Part shown: one piece after another, positions 26,529-35,361 of the stretch
Numbering within the stretch: position 1 is the first letter of the stretch
Layout: each line of letters starts with the position of its first letter
From: Subtercola sp. Z020
GTDB taxonomy: Bacteria; Actinomycetota; Actinomycetes; Actinomycetales; Microbacteriaceae
Assembly (NCBI RefSeq): GCF_002931235.1
Contig: NZ_PSTT01000042.1
Span: forward strand, 103,956-167,955
Reading direction: 5' to 3'
Length of the DNA stretch: 64,000 nt
Notes under the pieces: model-generated
The model's input: the letters and a program-made list of their open reading frames with translations, nothing else
Told to the model about the DNA's origin: nothing
The model's database searches: none
Translations under genes and position numbers: made by a program

Positions 26529-27653
26529 ATGAAAATCCTCTTCAGCGGCGTTCCCGCCTACGGCCACCTCCTCCCGCTCGTCCCTCTCGCCACCGCAGCT
26601 CACGCTGCCGGCCACAGCACCGCGCTCCTCACCAGCGAGGGCATGCGCGATGCCCTCCGACCGGATCTCCCGGACACCCCGGTACTCGCCGCGGGCCCGA
26701 TGCCCGCCGCCATCTTCGAGGAGGTGGCACGCCAGTTCCCCGGCAGTGATCCCGCACGCGACCCACAGCCGGAGACGGTCGCCTCGTTCTTCGCAGGAGC
26801 ACGGGTGGACCTCACGGCCGACGAAGCCATCCGCCGGGCAAGAGAATGGGAGCCAGACCTGATCGTGGCCGAGGCGACGGATTTCGTCGGCCCTCTCGTC
26901 GCTTCCGCCCTCGGCATTCCCTTCAGCGTTCTCGCCTTCGGCCCCGCGGTTCCCCCCGAGTTCACCGAACCCATGTTCGCCGTCGCCGGTGAGCGATACC
27001 GACGCCGGGGCCTGGCTCCGCTGCCGCCGCACAACTACATCGACCCCACTCCCCCGAGCCTGCAGCAGCCCGGATGGACGGCGCCGGCCAACCACCTTCT
27101 CTTCCGGTCGATGCCGCACCGCAGGATCGCTCCTACCGGGCATCTCCTGCCGCCGGTTCCCTCCGGCAAGAAGCGCGTGCTCGTCACCCTGGGTACCGTC
27201 TTCTCCAGCGTCGAAGCGGTCGAGGAGATCATCGGCTCGATCGATCTCGGCACCTTCGACGTCGTCGCCACCGCGGGTATCGCACCGGGAGAGAGTCGCC
27301 CCGACGACCGCGAGGGTGTTCACTTCGTCGGCTTCGTTCCTCTGGCCGAGTTGTTGCCGGGTGTCGATCTGATCGTGAACTCGGGTGGCGCCGGCACCGT
27401 GCTCGCCTCGTTCAGCGAAGCACTTCCCATGGTCGTCATGCCGCAAGGGGCGGACCAGTTCATCAACGCAGCCAGCGCTGCTTCGTCGGGTGCTGCAGTC
27501 GTCGTCTCCGCCCCAGCCGAGGTGGGCCCCGCCCTGGCTGCCCTCTCCGAAGTCCCCAGCTACCAGAGAGCCGTCGAACGCGTGGCTGCAGAAATGGCGT
27601 CGATGCCCACCGCCGGGTCGGTGATCGACGCACTCGTCACGCAGCTGAGCTGA
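26529..27653 (+). CDS. UGT/MGT-type glycosyltransferase (GT1, GT-B fold)
   Basis: 374 residues. Transfers a sugar from a nucleotide donor to a small acceptor. N-terminal FSGVPAYGHLLPLVPLA, C-terminal donor-binding region VLVTLGTVFSSVE and VDLIVNSGGAGTVLASFSEALP with the closing PQGADQFINA. Resembles macrolide and antibiotic glycosyltransferases that inactivate or decorate natural products. Sits 49 bp after the decarboxylase but has its own putative operator; converges with the TetR gene 17 bp downstream. Confidence 0.86.
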   Translation: MKILFSGVPAYGHLLPLVPLATAAHAAGHSTALLTSEGMRDALRPDLPDTPVLAAGPMPAAIFEEVARQFPGSDPARDPQPETVASFFAGARVDLTADEAIRRAREWEPDLIVAEATDFVGPLVASALGIPFSVLAFGPAVPPEFTEPMFAVAGERYRRRGLAPLPPHNYIDPTPPSLQQPGWTAPANHLLFRSMPHRRIAPTGHLLPPVPSGKKRVLVTLGTVFSSVEAVEEIIGSIDLGTFDVVATAGIAPGESRPDDREGVHFVGFVPLAELLPGVDLIVNSGGAGTVLASFSEALPMVVMPQGADQFINAASAASSGAAVVVSAPAEVGPALAALSEVPSYQRAVERVAAEMASMPTAGSVIDALVTQLS

Positions 27654-27670
27654 GCGGATCGACGGGAATG

Positions 27671-28291
27671 TCAGGCTGGCTGGCGGAGAAGCGCGTACGC
27701 GACCTGGTCCGCCAGCCAGATCTCGGTCGTCGGCCACGCCCAGCCGAGCTCGGCCACTGTGCGGAGCGGCGGGATGCCGAAGTGGAACCACAGGATGTCC
27801 AGAGCGACATCCGGGCTGAGCTGTGGCCCGAGCCATCCATTGCGCTCAAGCATCGACACCAGTGGCGTCAGATTGTGACGGTAGGTCTCTTCGATCTCCC
27901 GCACCGTCGCGGCGATGACGGGATCGGTCGGCGCGGTGTCGTACATGATGTTCACCAGCGGCAGGAGTTTCTGGATGGTCGAGCAGATGCCGCGCGACAT
28001 CTCCGATATCGCATCCCGGGCAGACGTGGCGCCTTCGACCCGCCGGATGGTCTCTTCGATCGAGGGCTCGGCCATGCCGCGACGCAGCATGGCGACGACG
28101 ATCTCCGCCTTGTTGCCCACGCTGCCATAGACGGTCGTCACGGCGACTCTCGCTTCGGCCGCGATACTGACGAGGGTGGTGGCCTGGTAACCCTGTTCAG
28201 CGAACAGTCTCTCGGCGGCATCCAGCACACTCTCCCGGGTCAGCGCGGCAGTCTGCCTGCGCTGAACGGAGGAGTAGCTGCGAGACGTCAC
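27671..28291 (-). CDS. TetR-family transcriptional regulator
   Basis: 206 residues. N-terminal helix-turn-helix (LTRESVLDAAERLFAEQGYQ, ATTLVSIAAEARVAVTTVYG) and variable helical C-terminal ligand domain. Divergent from the MFS exporter and hydrolase, which it probably represses; the 177-bp gap between them holds the promoters. Could also act on the neighbouring glycosyltransferase. Confidence 0.9.
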   Translation of the reverse strand: MTSRSYSSVQRRQTAALTRESVLDAAERLFAEQGYQATTLVSIAAEARVAVTTVYGSVGNKAEIVVAMLRRGMAEPSIEETIRRVEGATSARDAISEMSRGICSTIQKLLPLVNIMYDTAPTDPVIAATVREIEETYRHNLTPLVSMLERNGWLGPQLSPDVALDILWFHFGIPPLRTVAELGWAWPTTEIWLADQVAYALLRQPA

Positions 28292-28468
28292 CCCTAGACC
28301 GTATAACCATTCGCTGGCGCCGACGAGCTGTGCGTTCCCGAATTGGCGCGACCGAACCGAGGTGTTGTAGATTCGGGTCAGAGGGAAAAACCCCGCTCAG
28401 CTTCGGTTGGCGGAAATGCGCACGCGGTCTCGAGGGAGTCGCCACTTCTTCCTCGAAGGAGTGCGCCC

Positions 28469-29950
28469 ATGTCTCTGCAATCGAAGACCTCACCCCGAAA
28501 GGCCGCCCCACCGGCTCGCCTGAGCGACGCGTGGATCGCCCTGGCCGGGTTGTCTGCCGTGTTCCTGTTCGAGATGCTCGACAACTCGATCCTGAACGTC
28601 GCCCTGCCCACCATCGGCCGTGACCTCGGAGCATCGACCGCAGCACTGCAATGGGTGTCGGGGGCGTATTCGGTGGCCTTCGGCGGCCTCATGCTCCTCT
28701 TCGGAGCAGTGGCGGACCGATTCGGTCGACGCCGTGTCATGCTCACCGGCCTTGCCCTCCTCGCCGCAGCGAGCGTTCTGACCGTCTTCGTCACCTCCAC
28801 GCCGCAGCTCATCGTCGTTCGAGCGTTCATGGGAGTCGCCGCTGCGATGACGACCCCGGGGACGATGGCGCTGGCATTCCGCCTGTTCACCCCGCACGAC
28901 CTGCAGGTACGGGCGCTGACCGTGATCTCCACTGCGGGGCTCGTCGGTCTGGCGATCGCACCGACCATCGGCGGGTTCGTGCTCGCGGTCGCCCCCTGGC
29001 AGGTGCTCCTCCTGGCGACCGCACCCGTCGCCGCACTGGCGTTCATCGGCATCCGCATCGGGGTCGCGACCGATCAGAAGGCCGACCTGCACGGTGACCC
29101 GATCGACGTCACCGGCGCAATCCTCGGCACCCTCACCGTCGTCGGCGTGCTCGTCACCCCGACACTCTTCGTCACGGGAGTCGACGCCTGGCCGTCGTGG
29201 GGACTGGTGGTGGTGACCGTACTCTCGGTAGCCGCCTTCGTCATCCGGGAGCGCACGGCTCGCTTCCCGCTGCTCGACCTGCGCCTCATCGCCGAACCCC
29301 TGGTCTCCAGCGGGCTGGCCTACAAGGCCGCCGCGGGTCTCGCCATGGCGGGCCTGTCATACCTCGTGACCCTGCAGCTGCAGCTCGCCTGGGGGTGGTC
29401 ACCCGCACTCGCGGCGGTCGGCACCCTGCCCCAGGTCGTCGTGCTCCTGGCGAGCGGGCGGTTGGTAGGCCCGTTCGTCACCCGGGTGGGCCTCGGCCGT
29501 GCCGCGTGGATGAGCGCCGCTTCGGTTGTGGCCGGCCTCGCCGTGTTCGCCACCCTCGCCCGGTTCGGCTACGTCTGGGTCGCGCTCGCACTCGCGCTGG
29601 TGGCTGCCGGGATGCGGGTGGTCGGCGTGGTCGCCGGCACCAACGTTCTGCGGGGCCTGCCAGAGAATCGCACCTCCATCGGAGCCGCCCTCGTCGACAC
29701 GGCCAGCGAGATCGCGACTGCGGTCGGCATCACCGCCACCGGCACCATCCTCGCCGCCCTGGTCACGGGCAGCATCACGAGCGGGTCGTGGACTCGGGCG
29801 CGTGTCGACACGTTCGAAACCGCCCTCACGATCGCCGGCCTGACCATCACCGCCGTAGCCGCAGCCCTCGTCGCGCTCGGCATCGTCCGCGCCCGCCACA
29901 CCACCCTGACCTCGGCAACCACCACCACCCCGGAGCCCACCCATGTCTGA
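28469..29950 (+). CDS. DHA2-type MFS multidrug exporter
   Basis: 493 residues, 14 predicted membrane segments (EmrB/QacA group). Motif A in ADRFGRRRVML, motif D1 region EMLDNSILNVALPTIG in helix 1, motif C-like region around GLVGLAIAPTIGG. Proton-driven export of drugs or metabolites. ATG 28469 has GAAGGAG upstream; the frame is open further but lacks membrane character. The 3' end overlaps the hydrolase by 8 bp, so the two are co-translated. Confidence 0.88.
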   Translation: MSLQSKTSPRKAAPPARLSDAWIALAGLSAVFLFEMLDNSILNVALPTIGRDLGASTAALQWVSGAYSVAFGGLMLLFGAVADRFGRRRVMLTGLALLAAASVLTVFVTSTPQLIVVRAFMGVAAAMTTPGTMALAFRLFTPHDLQVRALTVISTAGLVGLAIAPTIGGFVLAVAPWQVLLLATAPVAALAFIGIRIGVATDQKADLHGDPIDVTGAILGTLTVVGVLVTPTLFVTGVDAWPSWGLVVVTVLSVAAFVIRERTARFPLLDLRLIAEPLVSSGLAYKAAAGLAMAGLSYLVTLQLQLAWGWSPALAAVGTLPQVVVLLASGRLVGPFVTRVGLGRAAWMSAASVVAGLAVFATLARFGYVWVALALALVAAGMRVVGVVAGTNVLRGLPENRTSIGAALVDTASEIATAVGITATGTILAALVTGSITSGSWTRARVDTFETALTIAGLTITAVAAALVALGIVRARHTTLTSATTTTPEPTHV

Positions 29951-30926
29951 CCACACCGTCCGCCCCCCGTTCGACCCTGAACTCGCGACCTTCCTCACCG
30001 CCCTGGAGGCTCGGGGGCCCTTCACCCTGTCGAACTCGATGCTGCCGCACATGCGTCAGCTGGACATCACCGAAGACGAGCTTGACGAGCGCCTGCGTCT
30101 CCGTGGCTACGAACGACGAAGCGTCACCGTGCCCGGACACCTCGGCGACCCCATCCAGCTGGCCATCATCCAGCGCATCGGCCGCACCGGCACGACAGCC
30201 GCCGTCTACACGATCCACGGTGGCGGCATGATGTTCGGCCACCACCTCGGCAACCTCGACTCGTACGACGACTGGCTCCTCGACCACGACGTCGTGCTCC
30301 TCAGCATCGATTACCGCCTGGCCCCCGAGCACCCCGACCCCTACCCCGTCGAGGACTGCTACGCCGGCCTCACCTGGGTCGCCGCGCACGCCGACGAGCT
30401 CGGCATCGACCCCGAGCGAATCATCCTCGCGGGCCAGAGCGCCGGCGGTGGGCTGGCCGCCGGTACCGCACTCCTCGCCCGCGACCGCAGAGGCCCGAGA
30501 CTCTTGGCGCAGATACTCGTCTCACCGATGCTCGACGATCGCGACGACACCGTCTCCACGCTGCAGATCGACGGCATCGGGGTCGCCGACCGGCAGATGA
30601 CCCGCTTCGGCTGGAACGCCTACCTCGGTGCCCGTCGCGCCACCGACGATGTCTCCGTCTACGCCGCACCCGCCCGGGCGACAGACCTCCGTGGTCTGCC
30701 GCGCACGTACGTCGACTGCGGCAGCACCGAGGTGTTCCGAGACGAGGCCGTCGCCTACGCCAGCGCCCTCTGGGCTGCCGGGGTCGACGCGGAACTCCAC
30801 GTCTGGCCGGGAGCCTTCCACGGTTTCACGAGCATGATGCCCGACGCCGCCCTCTCGAAGACAGCGATCGCCGCCCTGGCCGACTGGACTCGACGCACTC
30901 TCGGTCCGCCCACCCCGCTCGCCTGA
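29943..30926 (+). CDS. Alpha/beta hydrolase, hormone-sensitive-lipase (HSL) family
   Basis: 327 residues. Oxyanion motif HGGGMMFG, nucleophile Ser in GQSAGGGLA, acid in the DEAVAYASAL region and His in AFHGF. Hydrolyses short-chain esters or related bonds. Overlaps the exporter gene; the TetR-exporter-esterase set looks like a detoxification unit for an ester-type compound, which is inference. Confidence 0.9.
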   Translation: MSDHTVRPPFDPELATFLTALEARGPFTLSNSMLPHMRQLDITEDELDERLRLRGYERRSVTVPGHLGDPIQLAIIQRIGRTGTTAAVYTIHGGGMMFGHHLGNLDSYDDWLLDHDVVLLSIDYRLAPEHPDPYPVEDCYAGLTWVAAHADELGIDPERIILAGQSAGGGLAAGTALLARDRRGPRLLAQILVSPMLDDRDDTVSTLQIDGIGVADRQMTRFGWNAYLGARRATDDVSVYAAPARATDLRGLPRTYVDCGSTEVFRDEAVAYASALWAAGVDAELHVWPGAFHGFTSMMPDAALSKTAIAALADWTRRTLGPPTPLA

Positions 30927-31034
30927 ATCGGGCGGCAGACCATCGGCGATGTCGCGGAACCATTCGGGCGGGATGCGCCGTTCCAGGAGCTACGCTCGAC
31001 GGAAACAACGATCCGTTTGCGGCTGGGGGCAACC

Positions 31035-31421
31035 ATGTCTGTGCACTCGAGAGACATCCCAGGCTCAGGTGACCACGACCCTGATGATCACCAGGACGCC
31101 GGTCCACCGACGAAGTTCTTCTCCGGCTGGTGGCTCGTCCTGGCCGGGGCCGGCATCGCCATCCTCGGGCTCGCCCTTCTCTTCGGCTTCGCCGCCGCCC
31201 AGGTGCAGATCGACGGCCGCGGTCGCGCACAGATCATGCTGCTTCTCCTCGTGCCGACCGGGGTCGCGCTGATGATCGCCGGCTTCGTCTACGTGGTGCG
31301 CGGCAAGCCCATCCCCGACGACAGCGCGAGACACGCCGCCTTCCGCCAGCGGAACCTCCAGCTGATGCGGCAGCAGCGCGACGAGCGCCGAGCTCGCCGC
31401 AGATCGACGGGCACGGACTGA
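31035..31421 (+). CDS. Small membrane protein of unknown function
   Basis: 128 residues from ATG 31035 (TGGGGGC upstream); ATG 31017 is an alternative start in the same frame. Acidic His/Asp-rich N-terminus, two membrane helices (about WWLVLAGAGIAILGLALLFG and IMLLLLVPTGVALMIAGFVY), then a basic Arg-rich tail. No family recognised. Not obviously linked to its neighbours. Confidence 0.65.
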   Translation: MSVHSRDIPGSGDHDPDDHQDAGPPTKFFSGWWLVLAGAGIAILGLALLFGFAAAQVQIDGRGRAQIMLLLLVPTGVALMIAGFVYVVRGKPIPDDSARHAAFRQRNLQLMRQQRDERRARRRSTGTD

Positions 31422-31446
31422 CGCCGCGCTGGCTGACGCCGCGCTG
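31418..31446. repeat. 15-bp tandem duplication at the stop codon
   Basis: CTGACGCCGCGCTG occurs at 31418-31431 and again at 31433-31446. The first copy contains the TGA of the small membrane-protein gene; the second repeats that TGA downstream. Confidence 0.7.
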
Positions 31447-31456
31447 AACCTCGTGC

Positions 31457-33547
31457 TCAGTAGGGGCTGGGCAACTGCTCGATGAGCTTGTCAGGGTGAA
31501 TGGGCAGGTCGCGCACGCGGATGCCCGTGGCGTGCCAGACCGCGTTGGCCACCGCAGCCGCGGTGCCGACCATTCCGATCTCCCCGACACCCTTGCCGCC
31601 GGTCGGGGTGATGTTGCCGTCTTCTTCGTCGAGCCATTCGACGTCGATGTCGGGCACGTCGGCGTGGGCGGCGATGTGGTAGCTCGCGAAGTCGCGGTTC
31701 GCATAGTCCGCGGCGTTCGCGTCGACCACGGCGTCTTCGTGCAGGGCCATCGAGAGCCCCATCGTCATGCCCCCGACGAACTGGGCGCGGGCGGTGCGCG
31801 GGTTCAGGATGCGGCCTGCGGCGAACACCCCCAGCATCCGGGGCACCGTGACTTCACCGGATTCGAGATCGACGCGAGCCTCGACGAACTGGGCACCGAA
31901 CGCGAACCGCGCCATCTTCGTCATCGCGGCCACCTCTTCGGCCGTGTCGGAGAGAACACTGAGCCCGCTGTCCGGGATGCGCGGCGTGGTCTGCAACGCT
32001 TCGAGCAGGGCCGCGCCGGCCTTCATGATCGCCCAGCCCCACGACGCGGTGCCCCAGGAGGCGCCGGCGGGGGCAGCCGCCGGGAGGGCGGTGTCGCCGA
32101 TCCGCACGTCGATGCACGACGCCTCGACGCCGAGCGAGTCGGCTGCGATCTGCATCACGACGGTGCGGGCGCCCGTTCCGATATCGGTGGCGTTGACCGC
32201 CAGCTCGAACCGGCCGTTCGGATACGCCGTGATGCGCGCCGTACTGGGGACGACATCTGCAGGGTAGATGGATGCCGCGACCCCCGTGCCGACCAGCCAG
32301 CGGCCGTCGCGGCGCACAGCTGGGCGTGGGTCGCGCGCACTCCAGCCGAAGCGCTCGGCTCCGCGCCGAAGACAGCCGACCAGGTTCCGGCTGCTGAACG
32401 CCTCGCCAGACTCGGGATCGATCGCAGGCTCGTTGAGGATGCGGAGTTCGACGGGGTCGATGCCGAGGGCTGCGGCGAGTTCATCCATTCCGCTCTCGAG
32501 CGCGTAGAGTCCGGGCGTCTCACCGGGGCCGCGCATGTAACTCGGGGTCGGCAGGTTGAGAGCCACGACACGGTGGGTCGTGAGCCGGTTGGGCGCAGCG
32601 TACATGTGCCGCGTCGGCACCGCCGTCTGCTCGACGAACTCCTGGATCGGGGAGACCTGACCGAACGCTTCATGGGAGACGGCGGTGAGCCGGCCGTCAG
32701 CTTCGGCCGCCAGCCGGATGTGCGAGATCGTGGGTGAGCGGTAGCCCGACAGCCCGAACATCATCTGCCGCGTGTAGGCGATCTTGACGGGCCTGCCGAC
32801 CAGCCGCGCCGCCATGGCGGCCAGCACCGCATTCGGGCGCGTCGGGCCCTTCGACCCGAAACCACCACCGACGTGCTGGCTCCGGATGCGCACGCTTTCC
32901 GGAGGCAGGCCGAACACAGCGGAGATGGTCTCGCGCGCCCAGTTGGTGCCCTGTGTGGCGTCGAGCAGGTCGAGATCGTCGCCGTGCCACTCGGCCACGG
33001 TCGCGTGCGGTTCCATCGGGTTGTTGAAGGCGGCGGGGGTCGAATAGGTGGCGTCGATCGTCACGGGGGCCGCACCGAGCGCGGCTTCGACATCGCCGAC
33101 GACGCTGTCTGTCGCGAACATCGCGTTCGTGTAAGCGGGCGCATAGAGGCGCGGATGCGTCGTGCTGAGCGAGACATCGGCCGGCTCGCTGTCGTACGTG
33201 ACCGAGACCTGGGCGGCCGCCTCCCGGGCCTGCTCGAGCGTCTCGGCCAGCACCAGCGCCACGACCTGGCCACGGTAGGAGATCTGCCGCGACTGCAGCA
33301 CGAGCAGCTCGGCGTCACCGGCGTCGTTCAGTGCCAGCGCGTTCTGCCAGGTCATCACGAACCGCACGCCGGGCATGCCGAGCGCTTCGCCGGAGTCGAT
33401 CTCCCGGATTGTTCCGTTAGCGATCGTGGACTGCACGATCCACGCGTAGAGCACACCGGGCGGAGAACTCTCGAACGCGTACCGGGCACTGCCGGTCACT
33501 TTCTCCCGGCCCTCGAGGCGGGCAAGGGGCCGACCCAGAACGCTCAT
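31457..33547 (-). CDS. Molybdenum hydroxylase large (molybdopterin-binding) subunit, PaoC/XdhA type
   Basis: 696 residues. Aldehyde oxidase/xanthine dehydrogenase large subunit. The Moco-binding HVGGGFGSKG and the catalytic Glu in GKGVGEIGMVG near the C-terminus are present; A/B hammerhead domain at the start (RLEGREKVTGSARYAFE). Hydroxylates an aldehyde or N-heterocycle. Third gene of the leftward 2Fe-2S/FAD/Mo operon, ATGA overlaps between all three. An actual xanthine dehydrogenase is less likely because no purine genes are nearby. Confidence 0.9.
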   Translation of the reverse strand: MSVLGRPLARLEGREKVTGSARYAFESSPPGVLYAWIVQSTIANGTIREIDSGEALGMPGVRFVMTWQNALALNDAGDAELLVLQSRQISYRGQVVALVLAETLEQAREAAAQVSVTYDSEPADVSLSTTHPRLYAPAYTNAMFATDSVVGDVEAALGAAPVTIDATYSTPAAFNNPMEPHATVAEWHGDDLDLLDATQGTNWARETISAVFGLPPESVRIRSQHVGGGFGSKGPTRPNAVLAAMAARLVGRPVKIAYTRQMMFGLSGYRSPTISHIRLAAEADGRLTAVSHEAFGQVSPIQEFVEQTAVPTRHMYAAPNRLTTHRVVALNLPTPSYMRGPGETPGLYALESGMDELAAALGIDPVELRILNEPAIDPESGEAFSSRNLVGCLRRGAERFGWSARDPRPAVRRDGRWLVGTGVAASIYPADVVPSTARITAYPNGRFELAVNATDIGTGARTVVMQIAADSLGVEASCIDVRIGDTALPAAAPAGASWGTASWGWAIMKAGAALLEALQTTPRIPDSGLSVLSDTAEEVAAMTKMARFAFGAQFVEARVDLESGEVTVPRMLGVFAAGRILNPRTARAQFVGGMTMGLSMALHEDAVVDANAADYANRDFASYHIAAHADVPDIDVEWLDEEDGNITPTGGKGVGEIGMVGTAAAVANAVWHATGIRVRDLPIHPDKLIEQLPSPY

Positions 33548-34536
33548 CGGCCATCCTCCGCCGCAAGTCGCAGAAGGGTGCCGGTGACCAGTCTTCGCAC
33601 CAGCGGCACTTTGAACGCATTCTCCGGGGTCGGCCGGGCCTCCGAGAGCTCGGCGTCGATCGCCCGCTCGATCGCCGCGACGGCGACCGGTCGGCCGACC
33701 AGTTCGGCTTCTGCCCGGCGTGCCCTCCAGGGCCGGTGAGCGACTCCGCCGAGGGCGAGCCGGACACCTTGCACGATGCCGTCGTCGACCTCGAGCGCGG
33801 CAGCGACGGTGACGAGACCGAAGGCGAACGAGCGACGGTCCCGTGCTTTGCGGTAGGTGGAACGCGCCGAGACCGGCAGGCCGGGCACGTGCACCGCGGT
33901 GATGATCGCGCCGGGCGGCAGGGTGGTGTCGAGTTCCGGGTGGTCGCCGGGGTCACGGTAGAAGTCGTCGATGTCGACGACGTGCTCTCCCCGTTCCGTC
34001 TGGAACTCGACCCGGGCGCCGAGCGCGCTGAGCGCGACGGCCATGTCACCGGGAAATGTCGCGATACAGCTTTCGGATGCGCCCAGCACGGCGAGTTCCC
34101 GCGACGAACCGGCGAGGGCCGAGCATCCGGAACCCGGCTCTCTCTTGTTGCACGGCTTGCTGGTGTCGGCGAAGTACAGGCACCGCGTGCGCTGGAGCAG
34201 GTTGCCGCCGACGCTGGCCATGTTGCGCAACTGCCCCGAGGCGCCGGCCAGAACCGCTTCGGCGAGCAGAGGGAAGGCGGTTCGCACGCCGATGTCACCG
34301 GCCAGGTCGCTGTTGCGCACTCCGGCTCCGATGCGGATACCGCCTCCGGCCATCGGCTCGATGCCGTCCATCCCGAGGCGGTTGACGTCGATCAGCAGCC
34401 CCGGCCGTTCGACGCCGAGGCGCATCAGGTCGACGAGGTTCGTTCCGCCGGCCAGCACCCGGGCGTCTGGCCGCTCGGCGAGCAGGGTGACGGCAGCCGC
34501 CAGATCGACCGGCCGTTCGTAACCGAAGGGCTTCAT
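33544..34536 (-). CDS. Molybdenum hydroxylase FAD subunit, PaoB type with extra Fe-S segment
   Basis: 330 residues. FAD-binding PCMH fold (ARVLAGGTNLVDLMRLG, ASVGGNLLQRTRC). Between them and the C-terminal CO-dehydrogenase flavoprotein domain is RCLYFADTSKPCNKREPGSG followed by CSAL, a cysteine-bearing loop like the one that binds a [4Fe-4S] cluster in PaoB of E. coli. ATG 34536 starts the conserved MKPFGYERP and overlaps the upstream gene's TGA. Carries electrons from the Mo subunit to an acceptor. Confidence 0.9.
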   Translation of the reverse strand: MKPFGYERPVDLAAAVTLLAERPDARVLAGGTNLVDLMRLGVERPGLLIDVNRLGMDGIEPMAGGGIRIGAGVRNSDLAGDIGVRTAFPLLAEAVLAGASGQLRNMASVGGNLLQRTRCLYFADTSKPCNKREPGSGCSALAGSSRELAVLGASESCIATFPGDMAVALSALGARVEFQTERGEHVVDIDDFYRDPGDHPELDTTLPPGAIITAVHVPGLPVSARSTYRKARDRRSFAFGLVTVAAALEVDDGIVQGVRLALGGVAHRPWRARRAEAELVGRPVAVAAIERAIDAELSEARPTPENAFKVPLVRRLVTGTLLRLAAEDGR

Positions 34537-35096
34537 CGGCGCTCCGCCGCCTGGGCGTCGAGCACGGCGGGCACCATGTTGGCGTAGGCCCCGCACCGGC
34601 AGAGGTTTCCGCTCAGCCGCTCACGGACTTCGTTCTCGTCAAGTGTCACGCCTTCCGGCCCGCAGACATGTGAGACATCGGCCGTCGCGTGACTGGGCCA
34701 CCCCTTCTTCGCTTCGGCCAGCAACCCGACGGTCGAACAGATCTGGCCGGGCGTGCAGTAACCGCACTGGAATCCGTCTCGCTCGAGAAAAGCCTGCTGC
34801 ACAGGGTGGAGCCGGTCTCCGTCACTCAGGCCCTCGACGGTGACGATCTCGTCGCCCTCGACCGCGACAGCCAGCGTGAGGCAGCTGTTCACCCTGCGGC
34901 CTGCGACGAGAACCGTGCAGGCTCCGCACTGGCCGTGATCGCAGCCCTTCTTGGTTCCGGTGAGATCGAGGCGCTCACGCAGAGTGTCGAGCAGGGAGGC
35001 ACGGTTGTCGACCTCGAGTGCACGCTCCCGGCCGTTGACCGACAGGGCGATGGAGCTCGATGGCGCCGAGTTCGGGCGCACTTCGGATGGGCTCAT
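34533..35096 (-). CDS. Molybdenum hydroxylase 2Fe-2S subunit, PaoA type
   Basis: 187 residues. N-terminal plant-ferredoxin-like [2Fe-2S] site GCDHGQCGAC plus a later Cys in RVNSCLTL, and C-terminal second [2Fe-2S] domain FQCGYCTPGQ and NLCRCGAYANM. First gene of the operon. Start ATG 35096 preferred; GTG 35123 is an in-frame alternative. No Tat signal is visible, so the complex is probably cytoplasmic, unlike periplasmic PaoABC. Confidence 0.9.
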   Translation of the reverse strand: MSPSEVRPNSAPSSSIALSVNGRERALEVDNRASLLDTLRERLDLTGTKKGCDHGQCGACTVLVAGRRVNSCLTLAVAVEGDEIVTVEGLSDGDRLHPVQQAFLERDGFQCGYCTPGQICSTVGLLAEAKKGWPSHATADVSHVCGPEGVTLDENEVRERLSGNLCRCGAYANMVPAVLDAQAAERR

Positions 35097-35361
35097 GAGA
35101 GCAGTATGCACGATTCTCTGCACGGTGGGCCGGAATTCTCAACCCGTACAGAAGCCCTCTCAACAGCGCACCCCGGAAGCACGCGGATTCTCAAAACGAG
35201 AATCGAGATCGTAACAAATCGGCAATGGTGCCGGCACTTCCAGATCCATATAGTTCTCAGCAGGTGATTGACGCTTTTCTGAGAGTGAGAATGAGCGCCA
35301 GTCAAACAGAGCAGTTCCGATCATGTTCCCGAACAGTTCCACCTCACAGATGGAGTACGTC
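35097..35361. promoter_or_regulatory. Divergent promoter region with repeated TTCTC/GAGAA elements
   Basis: This 265-bp gap separates the leftward Mo-hydroxylase from the rightward importer. It holds ATTCTCA at 35135-35141, the perfect inverted repeat GATTCTC-AAAAC-GAGAATC at 35186-35204, TTCTCAG near 35254, and TTCTGAGAGTGAGAA near 35277. A TTGACG at 35268-35273 may be a -35 for the importer. Likely operators for the IclR regulator at 38917. Confidence 0.5.

Noticed and set aside
28337..28377. CCCGAAT...ATTCGGG inverted repeat before the DHA2 exporter
   Set aside because: Arms of 7 bp are 27 bp apart; too loose for a confident TetR operator.
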